From NCBI GenBank assembly GCA_964598765.1, contig CAZRCZ010000005.1:162417-226416 (forward strand): a stretch of DNA of 64,000 bases. The letters run 5' to 3'. Shown piece after piece: positions 43,561-53,274 of this stretch (positions within the stretch are counted from its first letter, which is position 1; the number at the start of each line of letters is the position of its first letter). This stretch comes from CAZRCZ01 sp964598765 (GTDB taxonomy: Bacteria; Sumerlaeota; Sumerlaeia; MVZB01; JAJFLK01). The notes under the pieces were generated by a model. That model saw nothing but the letters and a program-made list of their open reading frames with translations. It searched no databases and was not told the origin of the DNA. The position numbers and the translations under genes were made by a program.

Positions 43561-45337
43561 AGTGGGGAACCCCCTTTCGGAGAATCCTTTTTGCTATCGA
43601 CGCGATTCCCCACAATGCCGTCAAGCCCACGATCATCGCGCCGAACGAAATCATGCACAACGCCGCGAGGAGACGGTCCGGGGCGTAGTGGAGCAGGGTG
43701 AAGGCGCGAATCGAAAGCGTTTCCTGTCCGGGAGCGGCGAGGAGAATCGAAGCGTGGACCTCGTGCATGGCAAAGACAAAAACGAGCGAAACGGCAAACA
43801 AGGAAGGAACGGCCAAGCGGGGCGCGACGGTGATCCGCCAACGCGAAAAGCCGCGCGGCGAAGACAAGGACTCCAAATCCTCCAAAACGCGGGGAGTTTG
43901 TCGAAGCCGCATCCAAAAAATGAAATAGGCGACGGGTAACAGGACGGTGGTCAAGCCCAGCGGAAGCATGAGGCCGCTGTCGTAAAAGCTTGCCATGAGG
44001 TTACCGAAGTCGGGGCGATTCCAGAAGACGATTTGCGCGATGCCGACGACTGAGCCGGGGAGGGCAAAGAGAAGGAGCATCAAAACTGAAGATGCACCAC
44101 GGAGACACAGAGAGGTGGATCGCGGGATAAGACCCAATCCGAGAGCTCTATTTCTAAACGATCCTGAAGGGATCGAATGTGAATAGCCGTGGGTGAAACC
44201 CACGGGACCGGCGCCGTTTTCCTGTTTCCTTTCAACCCTGAAAGGGTTGAATGAAAATGTTCGGGTGGAATTTAATCCGATGGCGAGATAGACGGTTGCC
44301 AAAGCGGCGACCGCGCTCCAGAGAAGGCTGATGGAGATTTGATCGCGGGCGCTCACGAAGACCGTTCGGTAGTTTGACCACCCTTCGGCCATTTTTATAA
44401 AATTGACCGTCGGCGCGAGCCAAGCTGAAAACAAGATAAGGGACGCGACGAGGATGAGCGCGATTCGCATTCGACTGGATAAATTCGGCAAACTTGCAGA
44501 CGCGCGGATGAACGCGGGCCACGGGGCGCGGGAGAGCAGAATTCCCAACATACCCGTCGTGGCGAGACTGATTGCCAACAACGGCAATGTGAGCGCTACC
44601 GCGCGAGGCGGATCGTAATAGACGTTGTAGGCGGTCATAATTTCGACCGTGAAAACCGGACGACGGAGCAACGAGGGAACGGAATAGTCGAGCAAGGTTG
44701 AGAGAAACACAATTAACCATCCCATCGTTAGCCACGGGCGTTCCCAGTGAAAAATGAAATTTCGCCAGAGCCGACCGGAGGGCATCAACATCCGCGCCGC
44801 GTCCAACGCCGAGGCTCCCGCCGTTCGCCAGCCGATCCATAGCGCGCCGACGATGACCGGAAAATAGTGCAGGGCAAAAATCTTCGCGCAACCCACGGGG
44901 GAATAAAGCAACGAGGGAAAAAATTCCTTGGAGATTCCCAATTTGGAAAGCCATTCGTTCAGCCATCCGGCGTGTCCCAGAATTTGAATCCATGCAATTG
45001 CCTCGAAATGCGCGGGAATCAGCATCGGCAGAGCGCAAAAAGACCAAAGCCAGAATCGGAGCCGTTTCGGAACTTGATGAATGGCGGTGAAGATCATAAT
45101 CGCGAAAAGCGCGGCAAGCGTGGCGGCCATGGCGGCGATGCCAACGCTCCAGCCCAAGAGTCCGGCGAGGCGGAGCGTTTCTTGCCGCGACGGAAACAAT
45201 CGCGCGAAAAGTTCGGCGGGGTGATCGAAGATTGCAAGAAAATAGAAACCAATGGGGAGAAAAATAAAAAGCGCCGTGAACGCCGGCGGAAGCAGACCGA
45301 GAACTCGCGCAAGTGTTCGCGCTAACTTTCCCATCAT
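43547..45337 (-). CDS. Fe(III)-type ABC permease (FbpB-like), with repeat-derived insertion
   Basis: 596 aa, longer than the usual ~540 of FbpB/ThiP-type twin permeases. About 12 membrane segments, with two binding-protein-dependent transport domains (ASALDAARMLMPSGRLWRNF in the first EAA-like loop, LEDLESLSSPRGFSRWRITVAP in the second). Between the two domains, the stretch coded by 44095-44265 (TFSFNPFRVERKQENGAGPV, then GFTHGYSHSIPS) is made of intergenic palindromes and adds about 55 residues in frame in a loop. The gene lies between the substrate-binding lipoprotein and the ATPase. Confidence 0.88.
   Translation of the reverse strand: MMGKLARTLARVLGLLPPAFTALFIFLPIGFYFLAIFDHPAELFARLFPSRQETLRLAGLLGWSVGIAAMAATLAALFAIMIFTAIHQVPKRLRFWLWSFCALPMLIPAHFEAIAWIQILGHAGWLNEWLSKLGISKEFFPSLLYSPVGCAKIFALHYFPVIVGALWIGWRTAGASALDAARMLMPSGRLWRNFIFHWERPWLTMGWLIVFLSTLLDYSVPSLLRRPVFTVEIMTAYNVYYDPPRAVALTLPLLAISLATTGMLGILLSRAPWPAFIRASASLPNLSSRMRIALILVASLILFSAWLAPTVNFIKMAEGWSNYRTVFVSARDQISISLLWSAVAALATVYLAIGLNSTRTFSFNPFRVERKQENGAGPVGFTHGYSHSIPSGSFRNRALGLGLIPRSTSLCLRGASSVLMLLLFALPGSVVGIAQIVFWNRPDFGNLMASFYDSGLMLPLGLTTVLLPVAYFIFWMRLRQTPRVLEDLESLSSPRGFSRWRITVAPRLAVPSLFAVSLVFVFAMHEVHASILLAAPGQETLSIRAFTLLHYAPDRLLAALCMISFGAMIVGLTALWGIASIAKRILRKGVPHCVFD
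44095..44265. repeat. In-frame mosaic of palindromic repeats inside the ABC permease gene
   Basis: In about 170 nt: a CCACGGAGACACAGAGAG piece (44098-44115), the hairpin CGATCCTGAAGGGATCG (44159-44175), CCGTGGGTGAAACCCACGGG (44187-44206) and TCAACCCTGAAAGGGTTGA (44232-44250). The reading frame of the permease stays open through all of it. Such blocks are usual in intergenic DNA of this window. Confidence 0.85.
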
Positions 45338-46368
45338 GGTTTGGCGAAAAGCCCCTTGAGGAAATCGGCGCTGGGCGCGATCTGCGCCGTCGCCGGGGCA
45401 AAATCGGCTTGCAGGAAAGTTGCGCGGCTCATTTCCGCAACGTCGGGCGGCGCGGAAACGCCGGGTCGCAGAGGAATCTGCGCGGAGGGAGATTCCGCCA
45501 ACGCAGTCTCAACTTCGGGCGATAGCAAATAGTCAATCAACCTGCGTCCCGCGTCCGGACGGGGCGCGTCCCTCATCAGGGCGACCGTGTTGGGAATGAG
45601 CAACGCCCCTTTGCCTTCGTGATCCAAAAGAATCCACTCAATCGGCTTTCCTTCGGCTCGCGTCTGGTGCGCGTCGTCAGTGTCGGTTAGACCTAAGGGC
45701 AATTCGCCGTCGGCCACGGCCCGGCAAACCATCCCGTTGCCGTCGAGAATGCGAATGTCATTGTCCTTGAGCGATTGAAAGAGGCTCTCCGCCTTTTCCT
45801 TCCCCCACGCGGAAAACAAGAATGCCGCGTGCGTCGCGGTCGTCCCAAAGAGGGGATAGGCCATGCCGATTTTTCCGCGCCAATGGGGATCGGCGAGGGC
45901 GGTGGTGTCTTTGGGGACATCCTCGCGCTTGAGCAACTTGGTGTTGAACGCCAACACGCGGGAGCGCGCCGCAAATCCGGTCCAACAACCGTCGGAATCC
46001 CGAAATTGCGGAGGAATGTCCTGCGCCTGCGGTGACATATAGGGATCGAGCAATCCTGCGTTCTTCAAGCGGATCGTTTGAAGGATTTCATTATTCCAGA
46101 AGACGTCGCACCGGGGACGATAACGCTCCGCGATCAGGCGATTGACCAATCCGGTCGTCTTGGACGCCTCGGAGTCATAAACGGCGAGAACGCGAATGCC
46201 GGTTTTCCTCTCGAACGCCTTCAGGATCGGCTCCGAATAAATTTGATCCAGCGCGGTATAGACGACGACCGTTTGGCTTGTAACTTCCTTGGGCGAATCG
46301 GAAGACTTGGAGTTGCAGGCGCACAGGACAACCAGCGGCGGAAAGAATAAAAACAATTTTCGAATCAC
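45334..46368 (-). CDS. ABC transporter substrate-binding lipoprotein (Fe(III)-type)
   Basis: 344 aa from a GTG at 46368. Lipoprotein signal LFFPPLVVLCAC, Cys followed by NSKSSD. The mature part has the FbpA/PotD-like build: VVVYTALDQIYSEPILKAFE, YDSEASKTTGLVNRLIAE, CDVFWNNEILQT, GKIGMAYPLFGTTATH, and NTVALMRDAPRPDAGRRLIDYLLS. It captures ferric iron or another oxyanion/organic ligand for the permease. The following permease start overlaps by four nt (45334-45337). Confidence 0.92.
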   Translation of the reverse strand: MIRKLFLFFPPLVVLCACNSKSSDSPKEVTSQTVVVYTALDQIYSEPILKAFERKTGIRVLAVYDSEASKTTGLVNRLIAERYRPRCDVFWNNEILQTIRLKNAGLLDPYMSPQAQDIPPQFRDSDGCWTGFAARSRVLAFNTKLLKREDVPKDTTALADPHWRGKIGMAYPLFGTTATHAAFLFSAWGKEKAESLFQSLKDNDIRILDGNGMVCRAVADGELPLGLTDTDDAHQTRAEGKPIEWILLDHEGKGALLIPNTVALMRDAPRPDAGRRLIDYLLSPEVETALAESPSAQIPLRPGVSAPPDVAEMSRATFLQADFAPATAQIAPSADFLKGLFAKP

Positions 46369-46422
46369 GGGAACGAGAATTTCCTTTAAGACATCAATTA
46401 CAAATCAAGCGAATTCCGTAAG

Positions 46423-46450
46423 ATGGGCGACCGAACCGGTCGCCCCTGCC
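46423..46450 (+). repeat. GGGCGACC...GGTCGCCCCT palindrome
   Basis: ATGGGCGACCGAACCGGTCG then CCCCTGCC, a member of the family seen at 27009-27076. The gap 46369-46580 holds this element and no gene. Confidence 0.65.
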
Positions 46451-46580
46451 AAAATCGGCGATTCATTGGTCGGGTTTGACCCCGGCGCGTCTTTTATGAT
46501 TCAATAGGCGGGTCGGAATCAAGGTGTTCCGCGCCAAAGAGCGGCGATTATACTCTTGATCCATCGCAGGGATGATTTTC

Positions 46581-48206
46581 ATGCCCGGTCCGTTGCTCAA
46601 CAAACTCAAAGCGATTCGCAGGCGACTTCGGTTGATTGAATTTTGCCGGAAGTTCTTAACGATTCTGACATGGGCTAGTCTGGCCTTGCTTTCCTTTGTC
46701 ATCGTCAGCCGGCTGGTGTTGCTTTCGGTCGCCCCGTTGGAGGTTCTGCCATGGTGCGGAGGGGTCGCCTTGGTCCTCCTGCTCGGATGGAATTTATTCG
46801 GCCGGATTCGACTTCTGGACGCCGCCATTCGCGCCGATCAATCGCTTGGCTTGAAGGAGCGATTGTCCTCGGCGTTTTTGATCGGCGAGCCGCGTTCCGA
46901 GGCGGAAACGGCGGTTCTGGAAGATGCCGCGCGTCACGCCCAATCCATCCGCCCACGACGGCAATTCCCGTTTCAGCTTCAGCGGGAGATGAAATGGACC
47001 GCCTTTCCTTTGGCCGCGTTGATCTTGGTCTGGTGGCTCATGCCGCAATTTAATTTGTTGGCCAAGCGCGAAGAAAAGCGGCAAGCCGACGCGTTGAAGG
47101 TCGAGATCAAAAAGGAAACGGCGAAAGAGCTTGAGACGCTCGCCAAGGAAGTGGCGAAGACCGGCGAGCTTGGAAAAAGCGAGATCGCGCCGAAGGTCGA
47201 ACATGAGTTGAGCGAGCTGGCGAAAAAAATCAACGACAAGTCCATTCAACCCGAGCAGGCGATGGCGAAATTGGCGAAGCTGAGCGACAAAATCGCGCAA
47301 GGGAAGGCGGAGATCGAGAAAAAGCTGAGCGAGGCGAGCAGGCTTCAATCCATGGGCAAGGGAAAGATGACCAAGGAAATTTCCAAGGCGATGGAAAAAG
47401 GGAATTTCCAAAAGGCCGCCGAGGCGCTGGAAGAACTTAAAAAGAAAATGCAGAAGGGAGAATTGAGCAAGGAGGAACAATCCGCGCTTCAAAAAGAACT
47501 GAAGGCCATGGCCGAGAAATTGGGAAAGGACTCCAAATTAGGGGAAGCCATGTCCAAGGCGGCGGACAAGATGGGAGACGGAAATTCGCAAGAGGCCTCC
47601 GCGGATTTGGAACAGGCGGCGAGCGAGATGATGGACATGCAACAGATGATGGCCGAGATGAAAGCGCTTGATTCGCTCAAATACGATCTCGACGCTCACA
47701 ACAAGGCTCTCAGCGGCAAATCGGGCAAGTGCAAGAATTGCGGCGCGGACACCGAAGGGGAAGGGATGCTCTGCGACAAATGCGAGGAGCAATTCAAGGG
47801 ATGGAAGACGGGGAATTCGCGCAACCAAGGATCCGGGGGCGGCAAATCGGGCATCGGCAAAGGGGGCATCGCCAACAAGACCGAAGGCCCGACGGCGTTT
47901 GACAAAACCCGCATTAAAGGGGACCTCCAACCCGGCAAAATCATCGGCAAGATGAAAATTGACGGGGAGCAAAATCCCGGGCAGGCGACGGTTCAATACG
48001 AACAACTGCGGATGGAATACGCGCAGAAGGCCGAGGACACCGTTCACAATGAGATGATGCCGATGGAATACAAGTCGCTGGTCCGCAACTATTTCGACGC
48101 CATCAAGAGCGGCAAGGAAGAGCAAGCGGGCAAAGATCATTCAACAAATCAAACTGAAAAGGATCGGGCGCAAGAAGCTCCGGATTCAAAAGTTACGAAG
48201 CCCTGA
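46581..48206 (+). CDS. Membrane protein with long coiled coil and zinc ribbon, first gene of the MoxR operon
   Basis: 541 aa from the ATG at 46581 (AGGG nine nt upstream); an ATG three codons earlier is possible. Two membrane segments near residues 25-80 (LTWASLALLSFVIVSR, VALVLLLGWNLFG), a third about 140-160, then a long Lys/Glu/Ala-rich coiled coil (AKELETLAKEVAKTGELGKS onward, about 180-360). A CKNCGADTEGEGMLCDKCEEQF zinc ribbon follows. The C-terminal part is glycine/lysine rich. The length and layout resemble the DUF4175-like membrane proteins found beside MoxR/VWA clusters. Function unknown. Confidence 0.72.
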   Translation: MPGPLLNKLKAIRRRLRLIEFCRKFLTILTWASLALLSFVIVSRLVLLSVAPLEVLPWCGGVALVLLLGWNLFGRIRLLDAAIRADQSLGLKERLSSAFLIGEPRSEAETAVLEDAARHAQSIRPRRQFPFQLQREMKWTAFPLAALILVWWLMPQFNLLAKREEKRQADALKVEIKKETAKELETLAKEVAKTGELGKSEIAPKVEHELSELAKKINDKSIQPEQAMAKLAKLSDKIAQGKAEIEKKLSEASRLQSMGKGKMTKEISKAMEKGNFQKAAEALEELKKKMQKGELSKEEQSALQKELKAMAEKLGKDSKLGEAMSKAADKMGDGNSQEASADLEQAASEMMDMQQMMAEMKALDSLKYDLDAHNKALSGKSGKCKNCGADTEGEGMLCDKCEEQFKGWKTGNSRNQGSGGGKSGIGKGGIANKTEGPTAFDKTRIKGDLQPGKIIGKMKIDGEQNPGQATVQYEQLRMEYAQKAEDTVHNEMMPMEYKSLVRNYFDAIKSGKEEQAGKDHSTNQTEKDRAQEAPDSKVTKP

Positions 48207-48261
48207 CGGCGCGTTCAAAGACGCGGCGCGGGCGGCTTGCTCGTGAACCGCGGAATCGCTT

Positions 48262-48280
48262 CATGGGCAGGATGCCCATG
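48262..48280 (+). repeat. Palindrome CATGGGCAGGATGCCCATG overlapping a start codon
   Basis: Perfect eight-base arms (CATGGGCA / TGCCCATG) around GGA. The ATG of the next gene (48278) is its last three bases. Confidence 0.7.
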
Positions 48281-49270
48281 CCACGCTTTCAGCAACGATT
48301 CATTCTCTCGCTCCTGACATGGGTTTATTTGGCAGTCGGGATCGTCGCCTGTTCCAAACGGAATTCTTCTTCGCTCACCGACAATTTTCCTCGCGTCATC
48401 GGCGAACGAGGACAGACAACGGGACGATTTTCCTACCCACGAGGAATTGACGTCGCGCAAGATGGCCGCGTCGCCGTCATAGACAAGACGGGGCGGGTTC
48501 AGATTTTCAATCCCGCCGGCGACGTTCTGCGCGAATGGAGGTTGCCGAAGATGGACAACGGCACGCCGACCGGCCTTCTCTTCGACGCCACCGATCCGAC
48601 GACGACCACGCTACTCATCGCCGACACGCACAATGCGCGTGTTCTCCGTTGCACGGTGGAAGGTCAAATTCTCAAGACGTTTGGCGAATACGGTTCCGCT
48701 CCCGGCCAAATGATTTATCCGACCAACGTGACGCTGGACGAGAAGGGAAACATTTACGTGACGGAATACGGCGAGCGCGACCGCGTACTGAAATTCAACC
48801 GCGACGGCGATTTCATCAAGGAATGGGGATCGTTTGGTCAGGAGCCGGGGCAGTTCCAGCGTCCGTTGGCTTTGCTTTGGATGCCTCCCGACAAAATCAT
48901 CGTCGCCGATTCTTGCAATCACCGGCTCCAAATTTTCACGACCGAGGGGGAATTGCTTTCGGTTTGGGGCGAGGTTGGCAGAGAGCCGGGACAGCTCAAT
49001 TACCCCTACGATCTCGCCTTGGGGAGCGACGGACTTCTTTACGTCTGCGAATTTGGAAACAATCGGATTCAATCGTTTGATCTGAAGGGAAATCCGCAAG
49101 GCATCTACGGTCACGCCGGAATTCAAGCGGGGGAATTCGGAACGCCGTGGGGGCTTGCCTTTGCTCCGAATGGAGACCTTTACGTGGCCGATACAAACAA
49201 CCACCGCGTTCAGGTGGTTAAGACGAAGTGGTTTAAGGACGCTGTTCCCGCTGAGCGCGTTCACAAATAG
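48278..49270 (+). CDS. NHL-repeat lipoprotein
   Basis: 330 aa from the ATG at 48278; two in-frame ATGs upstream (48263, 48272) sit in a repeat palindrome. A signal with lipobox (SLLTWVYLAVGIVAC, then SKRN) precedes a six-bladed NHL propeller. Blade phrases recur about every 45 residues: FSYPRGIDVAQDGRVAVIDK, MIYPTNVTLDEKGNIYVTEY, FQRPLALLWMPPDKIIVADS, LNYPYDLALGSDGLLYVCEF and FGTPWGLAFAPNGDLYVADT. Probably an outer-membrane-anchored binding or scaffold protein. The next gene starts three nt after its stop. Confidence 0.88.
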   Translation: MPRFQQRFILSLLTWVYLAVGIVACSKRNSSSLTDNFPRVIGERGQTTGRFSYPRGIDVAQDGRVAVIDKTGRVQIFNPAGDVLREWRLPKMDNGTPTGLLFDATDPTTTTLLIADTHNARVLRCTVEGQILKTFGEYGSAPGQMIYPTNVTLDEKGNIYVTEYGERDRVLKFNRDGDFIKEWGSFGQEPGQFQRPLALLWMPPDKIIVADSCNHRLQIFTTEGELLSVWGEVGREPGQLNYPYDLALGSDGLLYVCEFGNNRIQSFDLKGNPQGIYGHAGIQAGEFGTPWGLAFAPNGDLYVADTNNHRVQVVKTKWFKDAVPAERVHK

Positions 49271-49272
49271 CG

Positions 49273-52209
49273 ATGCACGTCCAATTTGCCGATCCTCTCT
49301 TTCTTCTTGTTGCTGTTCCGCTATTCACGCATGTCCTCTGGATGACGAGACGGTTGCACTTGCTTTCACGTTCGAGACGAATCGTCGCGTCGGGTTTGCG
49401 GTTGCTGATCCTTGCGTTGTTGGTCATGGCGCTGGCGGGGATGCGGCTCACGCATGAATCCAAAGACTTGACCGTCTTTTTCGTCCTCGACGGATCGGAC
49501 AGCGTGCCGGAAGCCCAGCGCGCTTACGCCCGGACGTTCATCAGGAAAAACCTCGGCGAAATGGGGCCGTATGATCGGTCGGGGATGGTCGTCTTCGGGG
49601 CCAACGCGGCGGTCGAGCAAGGTCCTTCGACGCAAACCGAATTTGAGCGGCCTCAATCCGTCGTCAATTCCAAGGGGACGAACATTGCGTCGGCGATGGA
49701 GTTGGCGATGGCCTGCTTCGTCGGCGAGACGCAAAAGCGGATCGTGCTTCTGAGCGACGGCAATCAAAATGCCGGCGACGCCGAAAGCGCGGCTCGTTCG
49801 GTCGCCGCGTCCCACGTCGCGTTGGACGTCGTTCCGCTCAAATACGAGAACCGCAACGACGTCATTCTTGAGAAGGCGATTGTCGAAAACCGCGTGAGTT
49901 TGCAGGAGCCGTTCGACCTGAAGGTCATCGCCTCGGCGCGCCAGCCCGGCCCGGGCAAATTGGTCATTCATCAAGACGGCAAGCTCATGGGGAGTTTTGA
50001 AGTTCAGTTGGAGGCGGACAAAAAAAACGTCTTTGTGATTCCGACGCAAGTGCGCGATTCCGGTTTTCACACGTTTGAATTGCAGTTGGACGCCGAAGGG
50101 GATTCCATTCCGGAGAACAATCGGGGTTTCGCCTTCACGTTCGGGGAAGGGGAGCCGCGTGTCCTTTTGGTTGACGGCGACTCGCCGCCAAGCAGGGGGC
50201 TGGCCTCGATGTTGCTCGCGGAAAAGATCAACGTGGAGACGACCGATCCCTCGGGACTGCCGCAGACCTTGCGCGATCTTCAAAATTATGACGCGCTGAT
50301 ATTCAACAATGTCGCCGCGAGCGAAATCAGCCCCAATCAAATGAAATTGATTGAAAGCGCCGTGCATGATTTGGGATTGGGATTCATCATGATCGGCGGA
50401 GAAAACAGCTTCGGTCCGGGTGGTTACAACGATTCCCCCATCGAGCGAATTCTGCCGGTCAACATGGAACTCAAGAATGAAAAGATTATGCCGCAAGGGG
50501 CCTTGGTTCCGATCGTTCACACGGTGGAGATTCCGGAGGGACAACACTGGGCCGAGCAGATCGTTCACTCCGCGCTGGATGTTCTCTCGCCGCACGATTT
50601 GATGGGTGTGCTTTACTATTCGTGGAATGGCGGCGAGTCGTGGCTCTTTCCCCTGCAGGAAGTCGGGAACAAGGTTCATCTGCACAATTTGATCAAAACA
50701 ATTCAGCCGGGCGATATGCCGAGTTTCGACACGACCCTCCAAATGGCCTATGACGCGCTCGTGAAGTGCAACGCCTCGGTCAAACACATCATCGTGATCT
50801 CAGACGGCGATCCGCAGACTCCGAATCAGGCGTTGGCGACCAAGATTAAAGGCGCGCATATCTCGATCAGCACGGTTTGCATCAATCCACATGGGCAGAG
50901 GGACGTGGACAGTCTCAAGGCGTTAGCGAAATGGGGCGGTGGCAATTTTTATAATCCGACGCAATACGACAAACTTCCGCAAATTTTCATTAAGGAGGCG
51001 GCGACGGTTCGCAAGTCGCTCATATTCGAGGAGGCGTTCACGCCCGTCGTCAAACAGTATTCCCCGATTCAAGTCGGCATTGGGAACGCCTATCCGATCC
51101 TGAAGGGTTACGTCGGTACGACGGCAAAGGGATTGGCCGACGTGCCGCTCGTCACGAAAAACAGCGATCCCTTGTTCGCCTATTGGCAACACGGCGTCGG
51201 CAAGACGATCGCGTTCACCTCGGACGCGAAAGAGCGCTGGGCGAATGATTGGCTTTCTTGGGAGAAATACTCCAAATTTTGGGCGCAGACGGTTCGATGG
51301 TGCCTGCGTTCGCCGTTCAATCAAAATTATCAGGTGCAGACCAACGTGGACGGCACGAAGGGGACGATCACGATTGACGCCGTGGATGCCAACGGCCAAT
51401 TCCGCAATTTCCTCGACATCAAGGGTCGGGTGATTGCCCCTTCGCTTGAAGGACAAGAGGTGACGTTTCGTCAAACATCCCCCGGACGCTACGAGGCGCA
51501 TTTCGACGCCATTGAACCCGGAACCTACATGTTCAGCGCACAATCCAAGGCGGAAAAGGGGGAGGGGAACGATTTGGTCACGGGAGGAACTTCGCTAAGC
51601 TATTCCCCGGAATTTCAGAACGCCCGCTCGAACGAGGCGTTGCTTTATCGTTTGGCCGACATTGCCAAAGGGCGCATTCTGGATGAAAAAAGTCCGATCT
51701 TCCTCCATAACTTACCCAGCAGGTCCGAGCCGCAACCTCTCTGGCCGGTCTTGCTGATGACCGCTTTGTTTTTGTTTCTCGCCGATGTTTTCACCCGGCG
51801 TGTTATTATCGGATGGAGCGAGATTCGCGGCGGATTGGCCGTGGCGCGTCAGTGGCTGGTTCGCAAATACGGCTGGCGGCGATTTGGACCGCAAGCGCAG
51901 TCGGCGACGGGTCAATTACTCAAGGTCAAAGAGACGGTTCGTTCCGCCGAGCCATCGGCCTCGATGGATCGGGAAGGATTCTTGGCGTCGTTGAAAAAAG
52001 TCAAAATCGAAAAATCGCCCGTCGCGGAAGCGAAGAAAAAATCGGAGCCGCCGACGGGCGTTGCTTCCAAAGCCACACCGACGAGCGCGAAAAAGGGGGA
52101 CGCCGGACCGAAATCCGAATCGTCCTCTCTGACGGAACAATTGCTCAAAGCGCGCGCGCAAGCCCGGAAAAAACTCAACCAACCCAATGAAGGAGACAAA
52201 GAACTATGA
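49273..52209 (+). CDS. Large VWA-domain membrane protein with internal glutamine-amidotransferase-like region
   Basis: 978 aa. Two membrane segments at the N-terminus (LFLLVAVPLFTHVLW, LLILALLVMALAGMRL) lead to a VWA domain: MIDAS DGSDS (DxSxS), KGTNIASAMELA, and VLLSDGNQN. A second region (VLLVDGDSPPSRGLASMLLA, FIMIGGENSFGPGGY) has the class-I amidotransferase-like fold found in these proteins. A second VWA-like stretch (IIVISDGDPQTPNQALATKI) lacks a clear DxSxS. A C-terminal membrane segment (LLMTALFLFLADVF) is followed by a basic tail. It is followed by MoxR with a 4-nt overlap. It is likely a metal-dependent complex partner in the periplasm. Confidence 0.9.
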   Translation: MHVQFADPLFLLVAVPLFTHVLWMTRRLHLLSRSRRIVASGLRLLILALLVMALAGMRLTHESKDLTVFFVLDGSDSVPEAQRAYARTFIRKNLGEMGPYDRSGMVVFGANAAVEQGPSTQTEFERPQSVVNSKGTNIASAMELAMACFVGETQKRIVLLSDGNQNAGDAESAARSVAASHVALDVVPLKYENRNDVILEKAIVENRVSLQEPFDLKVIASARQPGPGKLVIHQDGKLMGSFEVQLEADKKNVFVIPTQVRDSGFHTFELQLDAEGDSIPENNRGFAFTFGEGEPRVLLVDGDSPPSRGLASMLLAEKINVETTDPSGLPQTLRDLQNYDALIFNNVAASEISPNQMKLIESAVHDLGLGFIMIGGENSFGPGGYNDSPIERILPVNMELKNEKIMPQGALVPIVHTVEIPEGQHWAEQIVHSALDVLSPHDLMGVLYYSWNGGESWLFPLQEVGNKVHLHNLIKTIQPGDMPSFDTTLQMAYDALVKCNASVKHIIVISDGDPQTPNQALATKIKGAHISISTVCINPHGQRDVDSLKALAKWGGGNFYNPTQYDKLPQIFIKEAATVRKSLIFEEAFTPVVKQYSPIQVGIGNAYPILKGYVGTTAKGLADVPLVTKNSDPLFAYWQHGVGKTIAFTSDAKERWANDWLSWEKYSKFWAQTVRWCLRSPFNQNYQVQTNVDGTKGTITIDAVDANGQFRNFLDIKGRVIAPSLEGQEVTFRQTSPGRYEAHFDAIEPGTYMFSAQSKAEKGEGNDLVTGGTSLSYSPEFQNARSNEALLYRLADIAKGRILDEKSPIFLHNLPSRSEPQPLWPVLLMTALFLFLADVFTRRVIIGWSEIRGGLAVARQWLVRKYGWRRFGPQAQSATGQLLKVKETVRSAEPSASMDREGFLASLKKVKIEKSPVAEAKKKSEPPTGVASKATPTSAKKGDAGPKSESSSLTEQLLKARAQARKKLNQPNEGDKEL

Positions 52210-53231
52210 ACGAACAACTAGGCGTTGATTTCCAAGCCAAGGCAAAACTCTTTTGCGAGGATTTCGCAAAACTCCACGCGGAGATTTCAAAGGTGATCGT
52301 GGGCAATGTTTCGATCATTGACGAGGTGTTGATCGCCCTTTTTTCCGGCGGTCATTGCCTTCTGGAAGGCGTTCCCGGATTGGGCAAGACGATGCTCGTC
52401 TCGACCTTGTCCAAGGTCCTCGATCTGAATTTCTCGCGCATCCAATTCACCCCGGACCTGATGCCTTCCGACATTGTCGGAACGCACATCATCAACGAAT
52501 TGCCGAGCGGGCGGCGGGAATTTGTGTTCGAGAAGGGGCCGATTTTTGCCAACGTCGTGTTGGCCGACGAAATCAACCGCGCCACGCCGAAGACACAATC
52601 GGCCTTGCTCGAAGCGATGCAGGAAAAATCGGTCACGGTCGGAGGCAAACACAACACGCTCGATCCGCCGTTCTTCGTCATGGCGACGCAAAACCCGCTC
52701 GAAATGGAGGGAACGTATCCCCTTCCCGAAGCGCAACTTGACCGTTTCTTTTTCAAAATCATGGTCGGCTATCCGAACCGGCGCGAATTGGCGACGATTC
52801 TCGGACGCACGACGCGGCAGGAAACCCCGCAGGTCGCCAAGATTATGGACAAGGCGACGGTCAAGCAATGGATTGATCTGGCGCGGCAAGTTGTGATCGC
52901 GGAACACGTTCAGGATTACGCCGTTCGATTGGTCTTGGCGACCCATTCGACGAGCGAATTCGCCACGCCGCTCGTAAAGAAATACGTCAAATACGGTTCA
53001 AGTCCGCGCGGCGCGCAGGCGTTGACCCTTTCGGCAAAAATCCGCGCCTTGCTCGACGGGCGCTTTAACGCCAGCTTCAGCGACGTGGAGCAAGCGATTC
53101 TTCCTGCGTTGCGTCATCGCGTTATTCTGAATTTCGAGGCGGACGCGGACGGAGTGGATTCGGATCAGATTTTGACCGGATTCAAGGAAGGAGTTCCACG
53201 TCAAGCGGCGGAGATGGCAACGGCGGGGTAA
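52206..53231 (+). CDS. MoxR-family AAA+ ATPase
   Basis: 341 aa, strong AAGGAGA site. Walker A GVPGLGKTM, Walker B VVLADEINRATPKTQSALLEAMQE, FFVMATQNPLEMEGTYPLPEAQLDRF (sensor 1 region) and SPRGAQALTLSAKIRAL with the sensor-2 Arg. MoxR chaperones work with VWA proteins and are often next to DUF58 proteins, as here. Cytoplasmic. Confidence 0.97.
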   Translation: MNEQLGVDFQAKAKLFCEDFAKLHAEISKVIVGNVSIIDEVLIALFSGGHCLLEGVPGLGKTMLVSTLSKVLDLNFSRIQFTPDLMPSDIVGTHIINELPSGRREFVFEKGPIFANVVLADEINRATPKTQSALLEAMQEKSVTVGGKHNTLDPPFFVMATQNPLEMEGTYPLPEAQLDRFFFKIMVGYPNRRELATILGRTTRQETPQVAKIMDKATVKQWIDLARQVVIAEHVQDYAVRLVLATHSTSEFATPLVKKYVKYGSSPRGAQALTLSAKIRALLDGRFNASFSDVEQAILPALRHRVILNFEADADGVDSDQILTGFKEGVPRQAAEMATAG

Positions 53232-53274
53232 GGGCTGATTTCAAAGAATAAGAATAAAATCGCAAAAACGCTTT

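Noticed and set aside
49366..50787. 473-codon minus-strand open frame
   Set aside because: Shadow of the VWA gene; the plus-strand frame has the DGSDS motif and membrane segments.
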